The notes: generated from the sequence alone by a model not told the origin. A stretch of DNA of 64,000 nt from Bacillus pseudomycoides (GCF_022811845.1 NZ_CP064266.1:2480001-2544000); one strand, 5' to 3'. Positions 41,766-50,490 are shown, counted from the stretch's first letter. A program made the numbers and translations.

Positions 41766-42760
41766 AATTAAAGAAAAAATACCAGTTATTGTTGTTTTCA
41801 GCTGTTATAAGCGTACCATTTTATTACTATTGATTAGTATCTCTATGTCAGTCATTTATAATATTGCCTTTAAAACGAAAAATAATGACATTCCTTTTCA
41901 TGAATCTTTTGCATATCCTACAATGCTAGTCGTATTTTTTATCACTATTATTGTTAGCCGTTTTATTTTCGAAATCTATTAATTCACTATTAAATGAAAT
42001 AAATATATTGAATAAAACCATTCGAAATTTAGCTAGTGATGAAAAAATCCCGAATAAATTAGATGTTAAAAACGACGATGAAATAGGGGAACTCATTAAG
42101 TCGGTAAATTTATTAATTGAAAGAACTACATATCGAGAATTAGAACTTAAGCAGCAAGAGGAAATGAAAAAGGAACTTTTAAATAAATTAAGGCATGATA
42201 TTAATACACCTTTAACAGCTGTTAGGTTACAATTATTCTACTTAGAAGGTCAATATGATGATCAAGCACCAATACTAGAATCGTTATATCAACAAATACA
42301 GTATATTGCTGAATTAACCAATGAATTTAATTTACAATCCACTGATAAATTGGAGAGTTCTTATGTTTTAAATCATGAGGTAAATATACATGATTTATTA
42401 GAAGCTATGGTTAAAAAGTGGGACTATTTGTACAGTATTCATGATATTGAATTAGTATATAATCCAATATACAAAGATTTAATATGGACGAGTAACGATT
42501 TGTGGATTCAAAGGTTATTTGATAACATTTTCCAGAACACGTTAAAACATTCAAAAGCTAAAAAACTTGAGATAACCATTGAAAATCATGTAGTTTCCAT
42601 TAAGGATAATGGAATTGGTTTCGATATGAATGGGAAAAGTGCGGGGCTAGGATTAAAAATCATTCAGGATATATCAAGAATGCTCAATATAAAATATACG
42701 TTACAATCAAATGGAGATGGGACTATATTTTGCTTTACAGCAAGCGAAAAAACTATATAA
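41762..42760 (+). pseudogene. sensor histidine kinase with two compensating one-base indels
   Basis: ATG 41762 overlaps the regulator stop. The first frame (MKLKKKYQLLLFSAVISVP) hits TGA at 41831. Between about 41820 and 41937 a second frame carries the expected first loop (SISMSVIYNIAF, FHESFAYPTMLVVF), and from about 41938 the original frame resumes with a HAMP-like linker, the H-box LRHDINTPLTAV and N/G-boxes (NIFQNTLKHS, DNGIGFDM, GLGLKI). One T is missing in the run at 41819-41822 and one extra in 41935-41940. Restored, it is a complete kinase of about 332 residues with two membrane helices. Sequencing error is possible. ATP-binding core intact. Confidence 0.75.
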
Positions 42761-42794
42761 AGCACACGTATTATAGTTTGGATTAGATTTATTT

Positions 42795-42843
42795 TAAACG
42801 AAGAAAAACTTTCACATTTTGTGGAAGTTTTTCTTCGTTTTTG
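42795..42843 (+). terminator. terminator of the two-component genes
   Basis: AACGAAGAAAAACTT pairs with AAGTTTTTCTTCGTT, and the loop is 13 bases. TTTT follows. Confidence 0.85.
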
Positions 42844-42858
42844 CACATTATATTTTTA

Positions 42859-43015
42859 TTTATCCCGTATTAACGGACAGTAACACTCCCACCTCAAAAT
42901 TCAGCGAAAGCAAAGAAGTTAGGTGGGAGATGAACTGTCCGTAAAAGCCCGATTAGTTCAACTAATAATCAGTGGGGGATGGAGAAACCCCCCACTGATT
43001 AAAGTTTCACTTTAT
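42859..43015 (+). repeat. bcr1 repeat element
   Basis: 157 bases with TTTAT at both ends (42859-42863, 43011-43015), nearly identical to the copy at 48856-49012. It ends 5 bases before the TCTTACAAAA promoter block of the DUF4870 gene. The homologous block at 5221 has a single TTTAT in the same position and no element. Confidence 0.92.
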
Positions 43016-43019
43016 AAAA

Positions 43020-43101
43020 TCTTACAAAACTGTCACCTTAACGTAAGGTTATTAGATAGTTCATATACTATTTCAATGTAATAATAAAGATATAAGAAAT
43101 C
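43020..43101 (+). promoter_or_regulatory. promoter region shared with the YbjQ gene
   Basis: Near-identical to 5221-5305: TCTTACAAAACTGTCACCTT, GTAAGGTTAT, AGATAGTT, AATGTAATAATAAAGA. The CTTAC/GTAAG arms are kept, but the inner bases of the dyad differ (AAC for TTT). Confidence 0.6.
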
Positions 43102-43127
43102 ATAATAATTTTTAAGAGGTGGAACTC

Positions 43128-43445
43128 ATGAAAGGAAATAATATCTTATCTTCTTTAAGTTACTTTAGTATCTTTTTTGCACCAATTCTATTACCAATCA
43201 TTATTTACCTTGTAGCAGAAAAAGAAGTAAAATATCATGCGAAAAAAGCATTATGGACACATCTAATTCCCTTTGTAACAGTGATCATTGGTCTTGCTAT
43301 ATCTGGAGTAGTTCAACTTAGTACATTAAGTGAAAGCGCACTTGGAATCGTATTACTCGGAACTTTTGCTATTGCTTTTATCTTAAATATTTACTATTTC
43401 ATTTGGAATATAGTAAAAGGTATTAAGGTGTTAAAAGAAGCTTAA
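43128..43445 (+). CDS. DUF4870 membrane protein
   Basis: 105 residues from ATG 43128, with AAGAGGTGG 5 bases upstream; a GTG at 43119 overlaps that site. The family pattern is clear: LSYFSIFFAPILLPIIIYL, EVKYHAKKALWTHLIP (usually H.kqAl..Qi), and a final helix with NIVKGIKVLKEA. Three or four membrane helices. Function is unknown. The promoter is shared with the YbjQ gene, suggesting co-regulation with it. Confidence 0.88.
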   Translation: MKGNNILSSLSYFSIFFAPILLPIIIYLVAEKEVKYHAKKALWTHLIPFVTVIIGLAISGVVQLSTLSESALGIVLLGTFAIAFILNIYYFIWNIVKGIKVLKEA

Positions 43446-43470
43446 CATATAAAGACTAACTTATATTTCT

Positions 43471-43503
43471 AAAGAAGATCAAGTACTTAGATCTTCTTTT
43501 TTT
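43471..43503 (+). terminator. terminator of the DUF4870 gene
   Basis: AAAGAAGATC-AAGTACTTA-GATCTTCTTTTTTT. Confidence 0.88.
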
Positions 43504-43647
43504 ATTATTCTACAAAGTAAACTTTTGAATATTAGTTTACTTTCATTTCCCCGAAAACATTGATTTCACGCCAAATCTCCTGACATCTTCAAAATACATA
43601 ACAAAAGTATACATTCTAAATACTGAAAATAAAGGGGTCGAAAATCT

Positions 43648-43740
43648 ATGAAGAACAAACAACATCTCATTGATGTTCAACCCATCCGGACAAAAGAACA
43701 ACTTGAAGATATGAATTTGGATATTATATTATCAATCTAG
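43648..43740 (+). pseudogene. N-terminal remnant of a phage-type integrase
   Basis: A 30-codon frame begins MKNKQHLIDVQPIRTKEQLE and ends soon after at TAG. The sequence LIDVQPIRTKEQ(I/L)EDM is the usual opening of short phage-type tyrosine recombinases of this group. It then reads NLDIILSI where KWALKR... is expected, so the gene was cut. GGGG lies 10 bases ahead of the ATG, so the original start is kept. A C-terminal fragment of a similar protein lies at 17959-18356. Confidence 0.65.
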
Positions 43741-44392
43741 CAATGTAAAAATAAATAAAGGCTCTTATCTGAGATCACCATATCATTTCAAAAAATATCG
43801 ACAAAACTCTGAGAAAAAAGTAATCATAACAAGGGAATGCATGTATACTGATCTACACTGCATTCCCTTATTGTAATTGTATGTCCACTATATTTCTATT
43901 CTTCCCTTTCCAAAATTAAAAAACTGACATCCAAATTTCTTCGTTTTCACCCCTCTCTGGATTCACTCCATTGTAATGTAAACTCCTCATTAAATGTCCA
44001 ATCTGTTAGCTGTTGAAAATCCCCCCTATAAACCATAAAAATTTTAAAAATAGTAAATCCAAACTATTATAAAAACAACAAACTAAACTTTTACAAAAGA
44101 AAACAACTTGAATAAAGACAGGTTGTTTTCTTTTATAGGGTAGAACAAAGAAAGAGTGGAAAAGCAATACACAAGCATGGAAATCACATGGAGTAAACCG
44201 ATCGATAAGACTGAAAATTCAGAAAATTTAATCACTAAGGGTTTTCGTTTACTCTTTCTTTGTTGTTATGAGTTTAACATTAAAAATAACATAAATCAAC
44301 AAAAAATCACAAAAATCTTATAATTTCGACATTTTTAAATATTCACTTTAAAATATTGATAAAAACACTCAAAATAATAAATATCTTATATG
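43741..44392. other. gene-free region with several hairpins
   Basis: No gene is seen. A hairpin AAGGGAATGCATGT/ACTGCATTCCCTT spans 43830-43870. AAAGAAAACAAC/GTTGTTTTCTTT at 44096-44136 is a terminator-like stem. The pair AACAAAGAAAGAGT (44144-44157) and ACTCTTTCTTTGTT (44251-44264) is a perfect 14-base inverted repeat around 93 bases, possibly a tiny element or RNA. Nothing shows what transcripts these belong to. Confidence 0.4.
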
Positions 44393-44432
44393 AAAAATCC
44401 CCTTTAGTTTATTTCACTAAAGGGATTTTTAT
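44393..44432 (+). terminator. terminator-like hairpin
   Basis: AAAAATCCCCTTTAGT-TTATTTC-ACTAAAGGGATTTTT (44393-44430). It can act in both directions; no gene is adjacent on the left. Confidence 0.75.
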
Positions 44433-44608
44433 AAGTTTTAAATATATTAAATTCCAATGGTTTATTTGGTTCGGCTATTTCATCCCGGAGAAGAAAGGTG
44501 ATGAAAAAAAAAGAATCATAATAAAAACATTTCTATTTCTATGTAATTTTCTGTAAAATAGTAAATGAGAGAATTCGTATATTAGATTACTGGATTTGGA
44601 GTGATTAG

Positions 44609-45085
44609 ATGCAGCCATTAGAAAATGAAATTCATCCTGATATGGTCAAAGTTTGGAAGACTCGTGTTTTAATTGAGCTGGGCATAAGTGTGTTAGTGAT
44701 TCTTGCTTATCTCTTTTTCATGATTAAGTTTAATTGGTGGGCTTGGCTGTTTTATGTACTAATTGGATTAACGGTTGTGTATACACCGCTTGATTACTTT
44801 GTCTTTCCGAAAATACGCCAGCGTTACTATAGCTATCGGTTAAATGATGAAGAATTAGAAATTCAGCATGGAATGTTTACGGTTGAACGTGTATTAGTTC
44901 CGATGATACGTGTGCAACACGTTACCATTGAGCAAGGTCCAATTATGAGAAAACATAATCTAGCAGAATTGCAAATTTCTACTGCCGCTACATCTCATAG
45001 TATTCCAGGTTTAAAAATGAGAGAAGCAGAACAGTTGAAGCGTCAAATTGGAGAACTTGCGAAGGTGAGTGATGAGGATGTATAA
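44609..45085 (+). CDS. ydbS: YdbS-like PH-domain membrane protein
   Basis: 158 residues with two membrane helices (IELGISVLVILAYLFFMI, WAWLFYVLIGLTVVYTPL), then a bacterial PH domain (DUF304/bPH2): YYSYRLNDEELEIQHGMFTV, RVLVPMIRVQHVTIEQGPI, LAELQISTAATSHSIPGL. The start has TTGGAGTG upstream. It overlaps the larger partner gene. It is about three-quarters identical by eye to the copy at 52158. YdbS/YdbT pairs contribute to antimicrobial peptide resistance in Bacillus. Confidence 0.87.
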   Translation: MQPLENEIHPDMVKVWKTRVLIELGISVLVILAYLFFMIKFNWWAWLFYVLIGLTVVYTPLDYFVFPKIRQRYYSYRLNDEELEIQHGMFTVERVLVPMIRVQHVTIEQGPIMRKHNLAELQISTAATSHSIPGLKMREAEQLKRQIGELAKVSDEDV

Positions 45086-46487
45086 GAGGCAGCATCCAAT
45101 CACGATGTTATTGGAATTAAAAATAACAGACTTTATACCATTCATTATTTTTCTGTTTAGTTTAAAAGGGAAATTTCCATTTTGGTATTTAGTACCGATA
45201 GGTTTCTTAGTGATTTCAGTTATTTCTGCTATTGTTGAGTGGTACTATAAAGTATATTGGATAGAAAATAATGTACTGCACATTAAACAAGGACTATTTG
45301 TGAAAAAAGAAAGTTACTTGAATAAAGAACGTGTCCAGACGATTAATACAAGTTCAAGTATGTTATATCAAATATTAGGTTTAACAAAGATCAAGATTGA
45401 AACAGCTGGCGGTGGTAGTGAACCAGAGGTTAGCTTAGCTGGTATTACAGCTGATGAGGCGAAAACATTGATTACAATGTTAAATGAACAGGCCGAGGAA
45501 CCCCAGGAAATGCAAGAGAGTTCTTCAAATACTAGTTTGGAAGAAGAGAATAAGACGGAATATAAGTTGACTTGGAAAGAAATCTTATTAGCATCCGTTA
45601 CATCTGGGCAATTTGGTTTGTTATTTTCCTTATTCTTCTTTGTGTATTCTCAAGTAGATGAGTATATTCCAAAATGGGTTGAAAAAAGGGTAGAAACATA
45701 TGTAATGGATCATGATGTATATGGTTGGATATATATGGGGGCGATTTTGCTTGTTGTTTCTTGGATTGTGTCTACGTTCGGTTACGCCTTAAAGCACGCG
45801 AACTTTACCGTGCATCGGAAAAATGATGAAGTTCGCATTTCACAAGGGCTTCTAGAAAGAAAAGAACTTGTGTTAAAGCTGCACCGCATTCAAGGGATCA
45901 CGATAAAAGAAGGGATATTCCGTCAACCCTTTGGCTACTGCTCTGTTCATGTAGAAGTGATTCAAAACAATGAAAAAGGTGAGGAGAATGTTACGCTTCA
46001 TCCCATCATGCGAAAAGATCGCGTCGCAGAATTGCTTGCTCATTTGCAGTTGCCATATGAACTAAATCAAAATGTTACAGCCTTGCCAAAAACGGCACTG
46101 CGTCGCTATTTATTAGAGAGTTTTCTTTTCTTGTGTATATTAGCAGTTCCGATTACAGGGGCAAGTATATATTTTGAAAAATACTTTATGATTTGGACAC
46201 TGTTACCTCTGTTTGTATTAATTTTGTCACTTGGTTATGCAACGTTCCGTACAGGTGGCTACAGAGTAGAAGGGGAACAGTTAACGATGGTGTATCGTAA
46301 TATTGCTAAATATACAGGATTAGTACGAAGAAGACATGTACAGTCAATCGAGAAAACGCAGTCTTACTTTCAGCGGGGAGCTCAGTTATGTTCGCAGACT
46401 TTCTCTAGTGCATCCACAAATTATAAATTAGAGCATACGAGTTTGGAAGATGCAGAGCGTATGCAGGATTGGTATAAGAATAAGTAG
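45078..46487 (+). CDS. ydbT: YdbT-like PH-domain membrane protein
   Basis: 469 residues from ATG 45078 (an earlier GTG/ATG pair at 45069/45072 is possible but too close to GGTGAG). Three DUF304/PH repeats: LHIKQGLFVKKESYLNKERV, ISQGLLERKELVLKLHRIQG, and EGEQLTMVYRNIAKYTGLVR, separated by membrane helix pairs. It overlaps ydbS by 8 bases, so translation is coupled. The terminator at 46497 ends the pair. A paralogue lies at 52627. Confidence 0.87.
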   Translation: MYKRQHPITMLLELKITDFIPFIIFLFSLKGKFPFWYLVPIGFLVISVISAIVEWYYKVYWIENNVLHIKQGLFVKKESYLNKERVQTINTSSSMLYQILGLTKIKIETAGGGSEPEVSLAGITADEAKTLITMLNEQAEEPQEMQESSSNTSLEEENKTEYKLTWKEILLASVTSGQFGLLFSLFFFVYSQVDEYIPKWVEKRVETYVMDHDVYGWIYMGAILLVVSWIVSTFGYALKHANFTVHRKNDEVRISQGLLERKELVLKLHRIQGITIKEGIFRQPFGYCSVHVEVIQNNEKGEENVTLHPIMRKDRVAELLAHLQLPYELNQNVTALPKTALRRYLLESFLFLCILAVPITGASIYFEKYFMIWTLLPLFVLILSLGYATFRTGGYRVEGEQLTMVYRNIAKYTGLVRRRHVQSIEKTQSYFQRGAQLCSQTFSSASTNYKLEHTSLEDAERMQDWYKNK

Positions 46488-46496
46488 GATATATAG

Positions 46497-46542
46497 AAAA
46501 AGTAGCACAGACGATTTTCTCTCGTTTGTGCTACTTTTTTAA
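46497..46542 (+). terminator. terminator of the first ydbS-ydbT pair
   Basis: AAAAGTAGCACAGACGA pairs with TCGTTTGTGCTACTTTT, followed by TT. Confidence 0.88.
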
Positions 46543-46700
46543 TAGAAACAAAGGGTAGTTCTTATGTTAATGGGTATACCTTTTGTGTTTTTGTAAATCA
46601 GAATATTCATTTTTCTTGCCGTGATTGTTACCATAAATGTTTATGCTAGTAATTATCAGGGTGGGATAATTTGGGGTGAAAAATAGAGAGATACATATTT

Positions 46701-46748
46701 TCAACCGCTTTTTATGTAATATTACATTAAAAGCGGTTGGGATTTTTG
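46701..46748 (+). terminator. long hairpin, orphan terminator
   Basis: CAACCGCTTTT pairs with AAAAGCGGTTG, and the loop contains the palindrome ATGTAATATTACAT. GGGATTTTTG follows. It is not next to a gene. Confidence 0.6.
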
Positions 46749-47025
46749 TTATAATAACATAATTGTACGTGTCAAATCTTGTTTTAATCGCTAATATTGA
46801 CTAATAAAAAAGAGGCTATGTATTATGAGTTTCATAAGTGGAAAAACAAGGAGTTGTAGCGTCCTCTTTTGGCTAGTTGGTCTAATTTATCTTACTATTC
46901 GTGAGGAGTAATATCTACTAATGAAAGTGTCACTTTATAATATTGAGTATTTATTTTAGTTTTGCAACGCCCTCATTGTTAATGTTTGATAGATAAATAG
47001 GTCAAGAGAAGGGGAAATTAGATTT

Positions 47026-48534
47026 ATGAAACAGAATATAAAAGTTTTAGCTATGGCAGTTGGTCTAACAGTTATGGGATCAACAGTAGCTACTTACACA
47101 AGTGCTGATACAGGCTGGAAACAAACTGGATCAGTATGGAATTACTATAATGTAAACGGTGTGAAGCAAACAGGTTGGCAGTCAATAAACGGAGCATGGT
47201 ATTACTTCAACGGAAGCGGATCAATGCAAACAAATTGGCAGTCAATAAACGGAGCATGGTATTACTTCAATGGAAGTGGAGCGATGCAAACAGGCTGGCA
47301 GTCAATAAACGGAGCATGGTATTACTTCAATGGAAGTGGAGCGATGCAAACAGGCTGGCAGTCAATAAACGGAGCATGGTATTACTTCAATGGAAGTGGA
47401 GCGATGCAAACAGGCTGGCAGTCGATAAACGGAGCATGGTATTACTTCAACGGAAGCGGAGCGATGCAAACAGGCTGGCAGTCGATAAACGGAGCATGGT
47501 ATTACTTCAACGGAAGCGGATCAATGCAAACGGGCTGGCAGTCGATAAACGGAGCATGGTATTACTTCAACGGAAGCGGATCAATGCAAACAAATTGGCA
47601 GTCGATAAACGGAGCATGGTATTACTTCAATGGAAGTGGAGCGATGCAAACAGGCTGGATCCAAGATAATGGTAAAAAGTATTACTTTGAAAGTAATGGT
47701 GTTTGGAATCCAAACGCTGCAAATGCAAATAACGTTTCACGACCTGACGGGCAACTATTAGACGCATTTCAAAATGAAATAAAAAAGCATATTAATAATC
47801 AAGAAGAAAATATAACAATGACATACAAATCCAAAAACTCTAATATTAATGAAGTTATGGATACACTTGTTAAAGAATACGACAAGGCAGTCGAATCTAA
47901 CGAATACTTAAATTATAATATCGCAAATACACAATACTCTATTCGTGGTATTCCAGGAAATTATACGTTTACATTAAAGATTACATACCGTGAATCCAAA
48001 GAACAAACGAACTATGTAAAGACACAAGCGAAATCAATTATCAATTCCATTGTTCAAGCTGGTATGGATGAACACGAAAAAGTAAAAGCCATTCATGATT
48101 ATGTTGTAAAACATGTCTCTTATGATACTTCTTTCCAAGCTTATACAGCGTATGAAGCTTTAGCAAACCGTTCTGCTGTTTGTCAAGGATATGCATTATT
48201 AACGTATCAATTGTTAAAAGAGGCTGGAATAGAAAATCATATTGTAACAGGAACTGGGAATGGACAACCACATGCTTGGAATCAAGTGAAAATTGAAGGG
48301 AAATGGTACCATCTTGATACAACTTTTGATGATCCAATTCCAGATGTGCAAGGACGAGTAACTTATTCATACTATAATCTGTCTGATGAACAAATCGCTC
48401 AAGATCATCAGTGGGATCGTAATAAATTTGCGCCGGCAACAACAACCTATGCTAATGAATTAGCAAAAAAAATCCAGTCGGGTAGCTCAAAATCATGGAA
48501 ATACCAGGAAATTTTAAAAGTCATTAAACATTAA
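47026..48534 (+). CDS. secreted cell-wall-binding repeat protein with transglutaminase-like domain
   Basis: 502 residues. Signal peptide about 1-27 (AVGLTVMGSTVATYTSA). Then eight near-identical 20-residue repeats, WQSINGAWYYFNGSG(A/S)MQT, of the cell-wall/choline-binding type (aromatic W-YYF spacing), with diverged units on both sides. Residues about 330-440 form a transglutaminase-like core: C386 in SAVCQGYALL, H416 in QPHAWNQV, D431 in YHLDTTFDDP. A catalytic triad is thus present. It may be a cross-linking enzyme or protease at the cell surface; choline binding is not known for Bacillus teichoic acids. AAGGGGAAA precedes the ATG. Confidence 0.88.
   Translation: MKQNIKVLAMAVGLTVMGSTVATYTSADTGWKQTGSVWNYYNVNGVKQTGWQSINGAWYYFNGSGSMQTNWQSINGAWYYFNGSGAMQTGWQSINGAWYYFNGSGAMQTGWQSINGAWYYFNGSGAMQTGWQSINGAWYYFNGSGAMQTGWQSINGAWYYFNGSGSMQTGWQSINGAWYYFNGSGSMQTNWQSINGAWYYFNGSGAMQTGWIQDNGKKYYFESNGVWNPNAANANNVSRPDGQLLDAFQNEIKKHINNQEENITMTYKSKNSNINEVMDTLVKEYDKAVESNEYLNYNIANTQYSIRGIPGNYTFTLKITYRESKEQTNYVKTQAKSIINSIVQAGMDEHEKVKAIHDYVVKHVSYDTSFQAYTAYEALANRSAVCQGYALLTYQLLKEAGIENHIVTGTGNGQPHAWNQVKIEGKWYHLDTTFDDPIPDVQGRVTYSYYNLSDEQIAQDHQWDRNKFAPATTTYANELAKKIQSGSSKSWKYQEILKVIKH
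47161..47640 (+). repeat. eight tandem 60-bp coding repeats
   Basis: Units of exactly 60 bases are almost identical at DNA level. Silent AAC/AAT, AGC/AGT, TCA/TCG and GGT/GGC choices are shared in patches between units, as expected from recent duplication and gene conversion. Copy number is likely variable among strains. Confidence 0.95.
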
Positions 48535-48576
48535 AATTTATGTTTTGATGTAAACGCTGTAAAATACTTGCTTAGG

Positions 48577-48620
48577 CATACGGATATTATGAACTTACAA
48601 AGGTGAGTAATATCCGTATG
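48577..48620. repeat. perfect 13-base hairpin after the transglutaminase-like gene
   Basis: CATACGGATATTA (48577-48589) and TAATATCCGTATG (48608-48620). AAAAAG follows instead of T's; on the minus strand the upstream side is also not T-rich. Confidence 0.5.
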
Positions 48621-48796
48621 AAAAAGTACATGTATTCATGTAGAGGGTGTTGCAAAACCAAAATGAATATTCTTATATATCAATAAAACTAGTTAAACAT
48701 AACATATAGAGTGATTCAGTTTTTGCGATAGTAGCGGCTGTTGGAGCTGCAATTTAATTTGTCAAAATGGGATTAGGTTAAACAAAATGAAATAAT

Positions 48797-48838
48797 CCAA
48801 GTAACACAGTTCAATTTATTTGAACTGTGTTACTTGGG
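48797..48838. repeat. perfect 18-base hairpin
   Basis: CCAAGTAACACAGTTCAA and TTGAACTGTGTTACTTGG around a 5-6 base loop. It looks like a terminator, but a T-run is absent (GTTTG follows). Just upstream a short frame reads SDSVFAIVAAVGAAI, possibly the end of a lost peptide gene. Confidence 0.55.
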
Positions 48839-48855
48839 TTTGTAAGCGTAGAATC

Positions 48856-49012
48856 TTTATCCCGCATTAACGGACAGTAACACTCCCACCTCAAAATTCA
48901 GCGAAAGTAAAGAAGTTAGGTGGGAGATGAACTGTCCGTAAAAGCCCGATTCGTTCAACTAATAATCAGTGGGGGATGGAGAAACCCCCCACTGATTAAA
49001 GTTTCACTTTAT
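48856..49012 (+). repeat. bcr1 repeat element
   Basis: 157 bases with TTTAT at each end (48856-48860, 49008-49012), differing from the copy at 42859 at only a few positions. The high identity suggests recent movement. Confidence 0.92.
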
Positions 49013-49362
49013 AGGAAATGAACAGAATAGACGATGTTTTTTTATGTCTTGAGGTATTATTTCCGCAAGCCCCCCAACAGCTGGTCAAAAAGGTAGGGAG
49101 TAAGTACCAAGATAAAAGCTTCATAACGTTAAGAGATGACCTGTTTCAGATGTGTTTCGCATGTCTTCCTTTAGTAACGTAGACAATTGTCTTGTAGAAA
49201 GAGCTCTACTCTAACCATTTATCACTGGTTTATTTGTGATGCAACTTTGAAACTAATGTATACAAGATTTTATATGAAAAAGAAAATCTCAAGCCCTCCA
49301 AAATTCTTGCCCAATCACTCTTTTTATATAATTCATAAATTAATGTAAAAGGGGGGAATCCT

Positions 49363-49818
49363 ATAGTCACTTTACTACAATTAATTAGACCGTCCGCATT
49401 TAGAGCTGTAAAAGCATTTAACCAGAATATACTTACAGCACAATTTAAACAGATTACGTATGAAACGAAACAATTTGATTTAAAAAATGAGTATAATATA
49501 TCCGATTCAACCTTTGTTCCTACAAGAAAGGGAGTATATGCTATTACTGCAGGTGCAGCATTTCTTGCTAATTTTCCTTTTGATACTTCTCGTACTATAA
49601 CAATGTTAATACGTGTAAATGATATCGATATTGTTAAAGAAGATCACTATTTTGTGCCAAAATTAGCTGGACGACCTCATGCCGTAAGAGTAAGTACTAT
49701 TCTACAATTCAATAAAGGGGATAAAGTTCAAGTATGGACAATTATTAGCGGAGGAAATATGACTATTTTGAATAACGAAGGAACACGTTTTGAAGTAGCT
49801 AGATTTTCATCTCCTTAA
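49363..49818 (+). CDS. C1q/TNF-like jelly-roll protein with ATA in the start position
   Basis: The frame encodes 151 residues: VTLLQLIRPSAFRAVKAFNQ, then a jelly-roll pattern FDLKNEYNISDSTFVPTRKG, VYAITAGAAFLANFP, TMLIRVNDIDIV, ILQFNKGDKVQVWTI, EGTRFEVARFSS. This is the C1q-like fold seen in spore-surface and exosporium-type proteins of the group. An ideal AAGGGGGG site lies 6 bases before an ATA, where ATG is expected; the first standard start is ATG 49603, deep inside the fold. So the gene is either started at ATA or silenced by a point mutation. Confidence 0.6.
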   Translation: MVTLLQLIRPSAFRAVKAFNQNILTAQFKQITYETKQFDLKNEYNISDSTFVPTRKGVYAITAGAAFLANFPFDTSRTITMLIRVNDIDIVKEDHYFVPKLAGRPHAVRVSTILQFNKGDKVQVWTIISGGNMTILNNEGTRFEVARFSSP

Positions 49819-49880
49819 AATTGCATCAGTATAATCACAATTAACTAAGAATAACCTTTTTATTTTTAGTTATAAAAATA

Positions 49881-49911
49881 AAAAAAGAGCTTTTTTCAAA
49901 GCTCTTTTTTC
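49881..49911. terminator. bidirectional terminator
   Basis: AAAAAAGAGCTTT-TTTC-AAAGCTCTTTTTT, between the convergent jelly-roll and 49919 genes. Confidence 0.85.
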
Positions 49912-49918
49912 TATCTAA

Positions 49919-50137
49919 TTATTCAATTCGAAGTGCTAAAATATCTCCACAATCTAAAACAATTATAGTTCCTGGTTCTGTTTCATTATCTACAAAAGTT
50001 GCACAAAAATTGTCTACATTGAAATTAACAAAAATAACGTCTTCGATTGTATTTCCACTTAAAAAAATATCTACTTCTGTACCTAATGGTAAAGTTGCTA
50101 ACTGTTCACATACGCATTTATCATGATTATTAGTCAT
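49919..50137 (-). CDS. hypothetical acidic protein
   Basis: 72 residues, MTNNHDKCVCEQLATLPLGT... with beta-rich FLSGNTIEDVIFVNFNVDNF and the ending CGDILALRIE. Four cysteines; no signal peptide or membrane segment. GGAGGTG lies 9 bases ahead of the ATG. The cysteine-bearing start and beta pattern recall small spore-coat or exosporium proteins, and the convergent neighbour is jelly-roll like, but no family was recognised. Confidence 0.65.
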   Translation of the reverse strand: MTNNHDKCVCEQLATLPLGTEVDIFLSGNTIEDVIFVNFNVDNFCATFVDNETEPGTIIVLDCGDILALRIE

Positions 50138-50449
50138 TTAAAAACACCTCCTTCTAGAAATATAGAATTCACTTTATTCTATGTTTAAATTCAAGAATTG
50201 CTTGTTTAATAGTCTATATTTCAAAGAGGTAGTATTTCACTCTCATATACAAGATTTTATGCGAAAAAAGAGAATAGGAAAAAAACAGTTTACGCTTAAA
50301 GAATGGAGCTGAATTCCTATAATTTAAATGTGGAGAGATAAAAATTTCGTTTTTTTTTCATTATGTGGATACAAATATATATTATCTTGATAGCGATGGG
50401 GTCCCGCCAACAAAACGCGAATTTCGTACGCTAAGCAAATTTCTAAAAA

Positions 50450-50490
50450 GAAAAAGCCGATTTCCTGTACACTAAGGATCCGGCTTTTAA
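50450..50490 (-). terminator. terminator of the HAAS gene
   Basis: AAAAAGCCG pairs with CGGCTTTT around a 22-base loop that contains a short inner stem. It lies in the 395-base gap 50138-50532, which otherwise holds no gene. TATCTTGATAGCGATGGGG at 50382-50400 resembles the outer part of the cassette end at 16169 and may be a lone relic. Confidence 0.6.

Larger units (their letters stand above)
46953..48664 (+). mobile_element. candidate transposase-less cassette carrying a transglutaminase-like gene
   Basis: Bases 46953-46974 and 48643-48664 form inverted repeats of 22 bases with two mismatches; both read inward ATTTT(A/G)GTTTTGCAAC(G/A)CCCT. The 1.71-kb interior has one gene (47026-48534) and no transposase. 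Ends with TTTTGCAAC..CCCTC are reminiscent of insertion-sequence termini. Flanks GAGTATTT and GAATATTC are similar but not identical, so a target duplication is not proven. Coincidental repeats cannot be excluded. Confidence 0.45.

Noticed and set aside
44356..44556. Plus-strand frame of 66 codons
   Set aside because: It reads through a terminator hairpin, has no ribosome site and ends without a recognisable domain.
47175..47669. 164-codon plus-strand frame in the repeat region
   Set aside because: It is an out-of-frame shadow of the 60-bp repeats; any frame stays open because the unit length is a multiple of three.
50382..50405. Lone sequence similar to the outer part of the 16169 cassette end
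   Set aside because: No matching partner repeat was found on the left, so an element cannot be defined; it is mentioned only as a possible relic.
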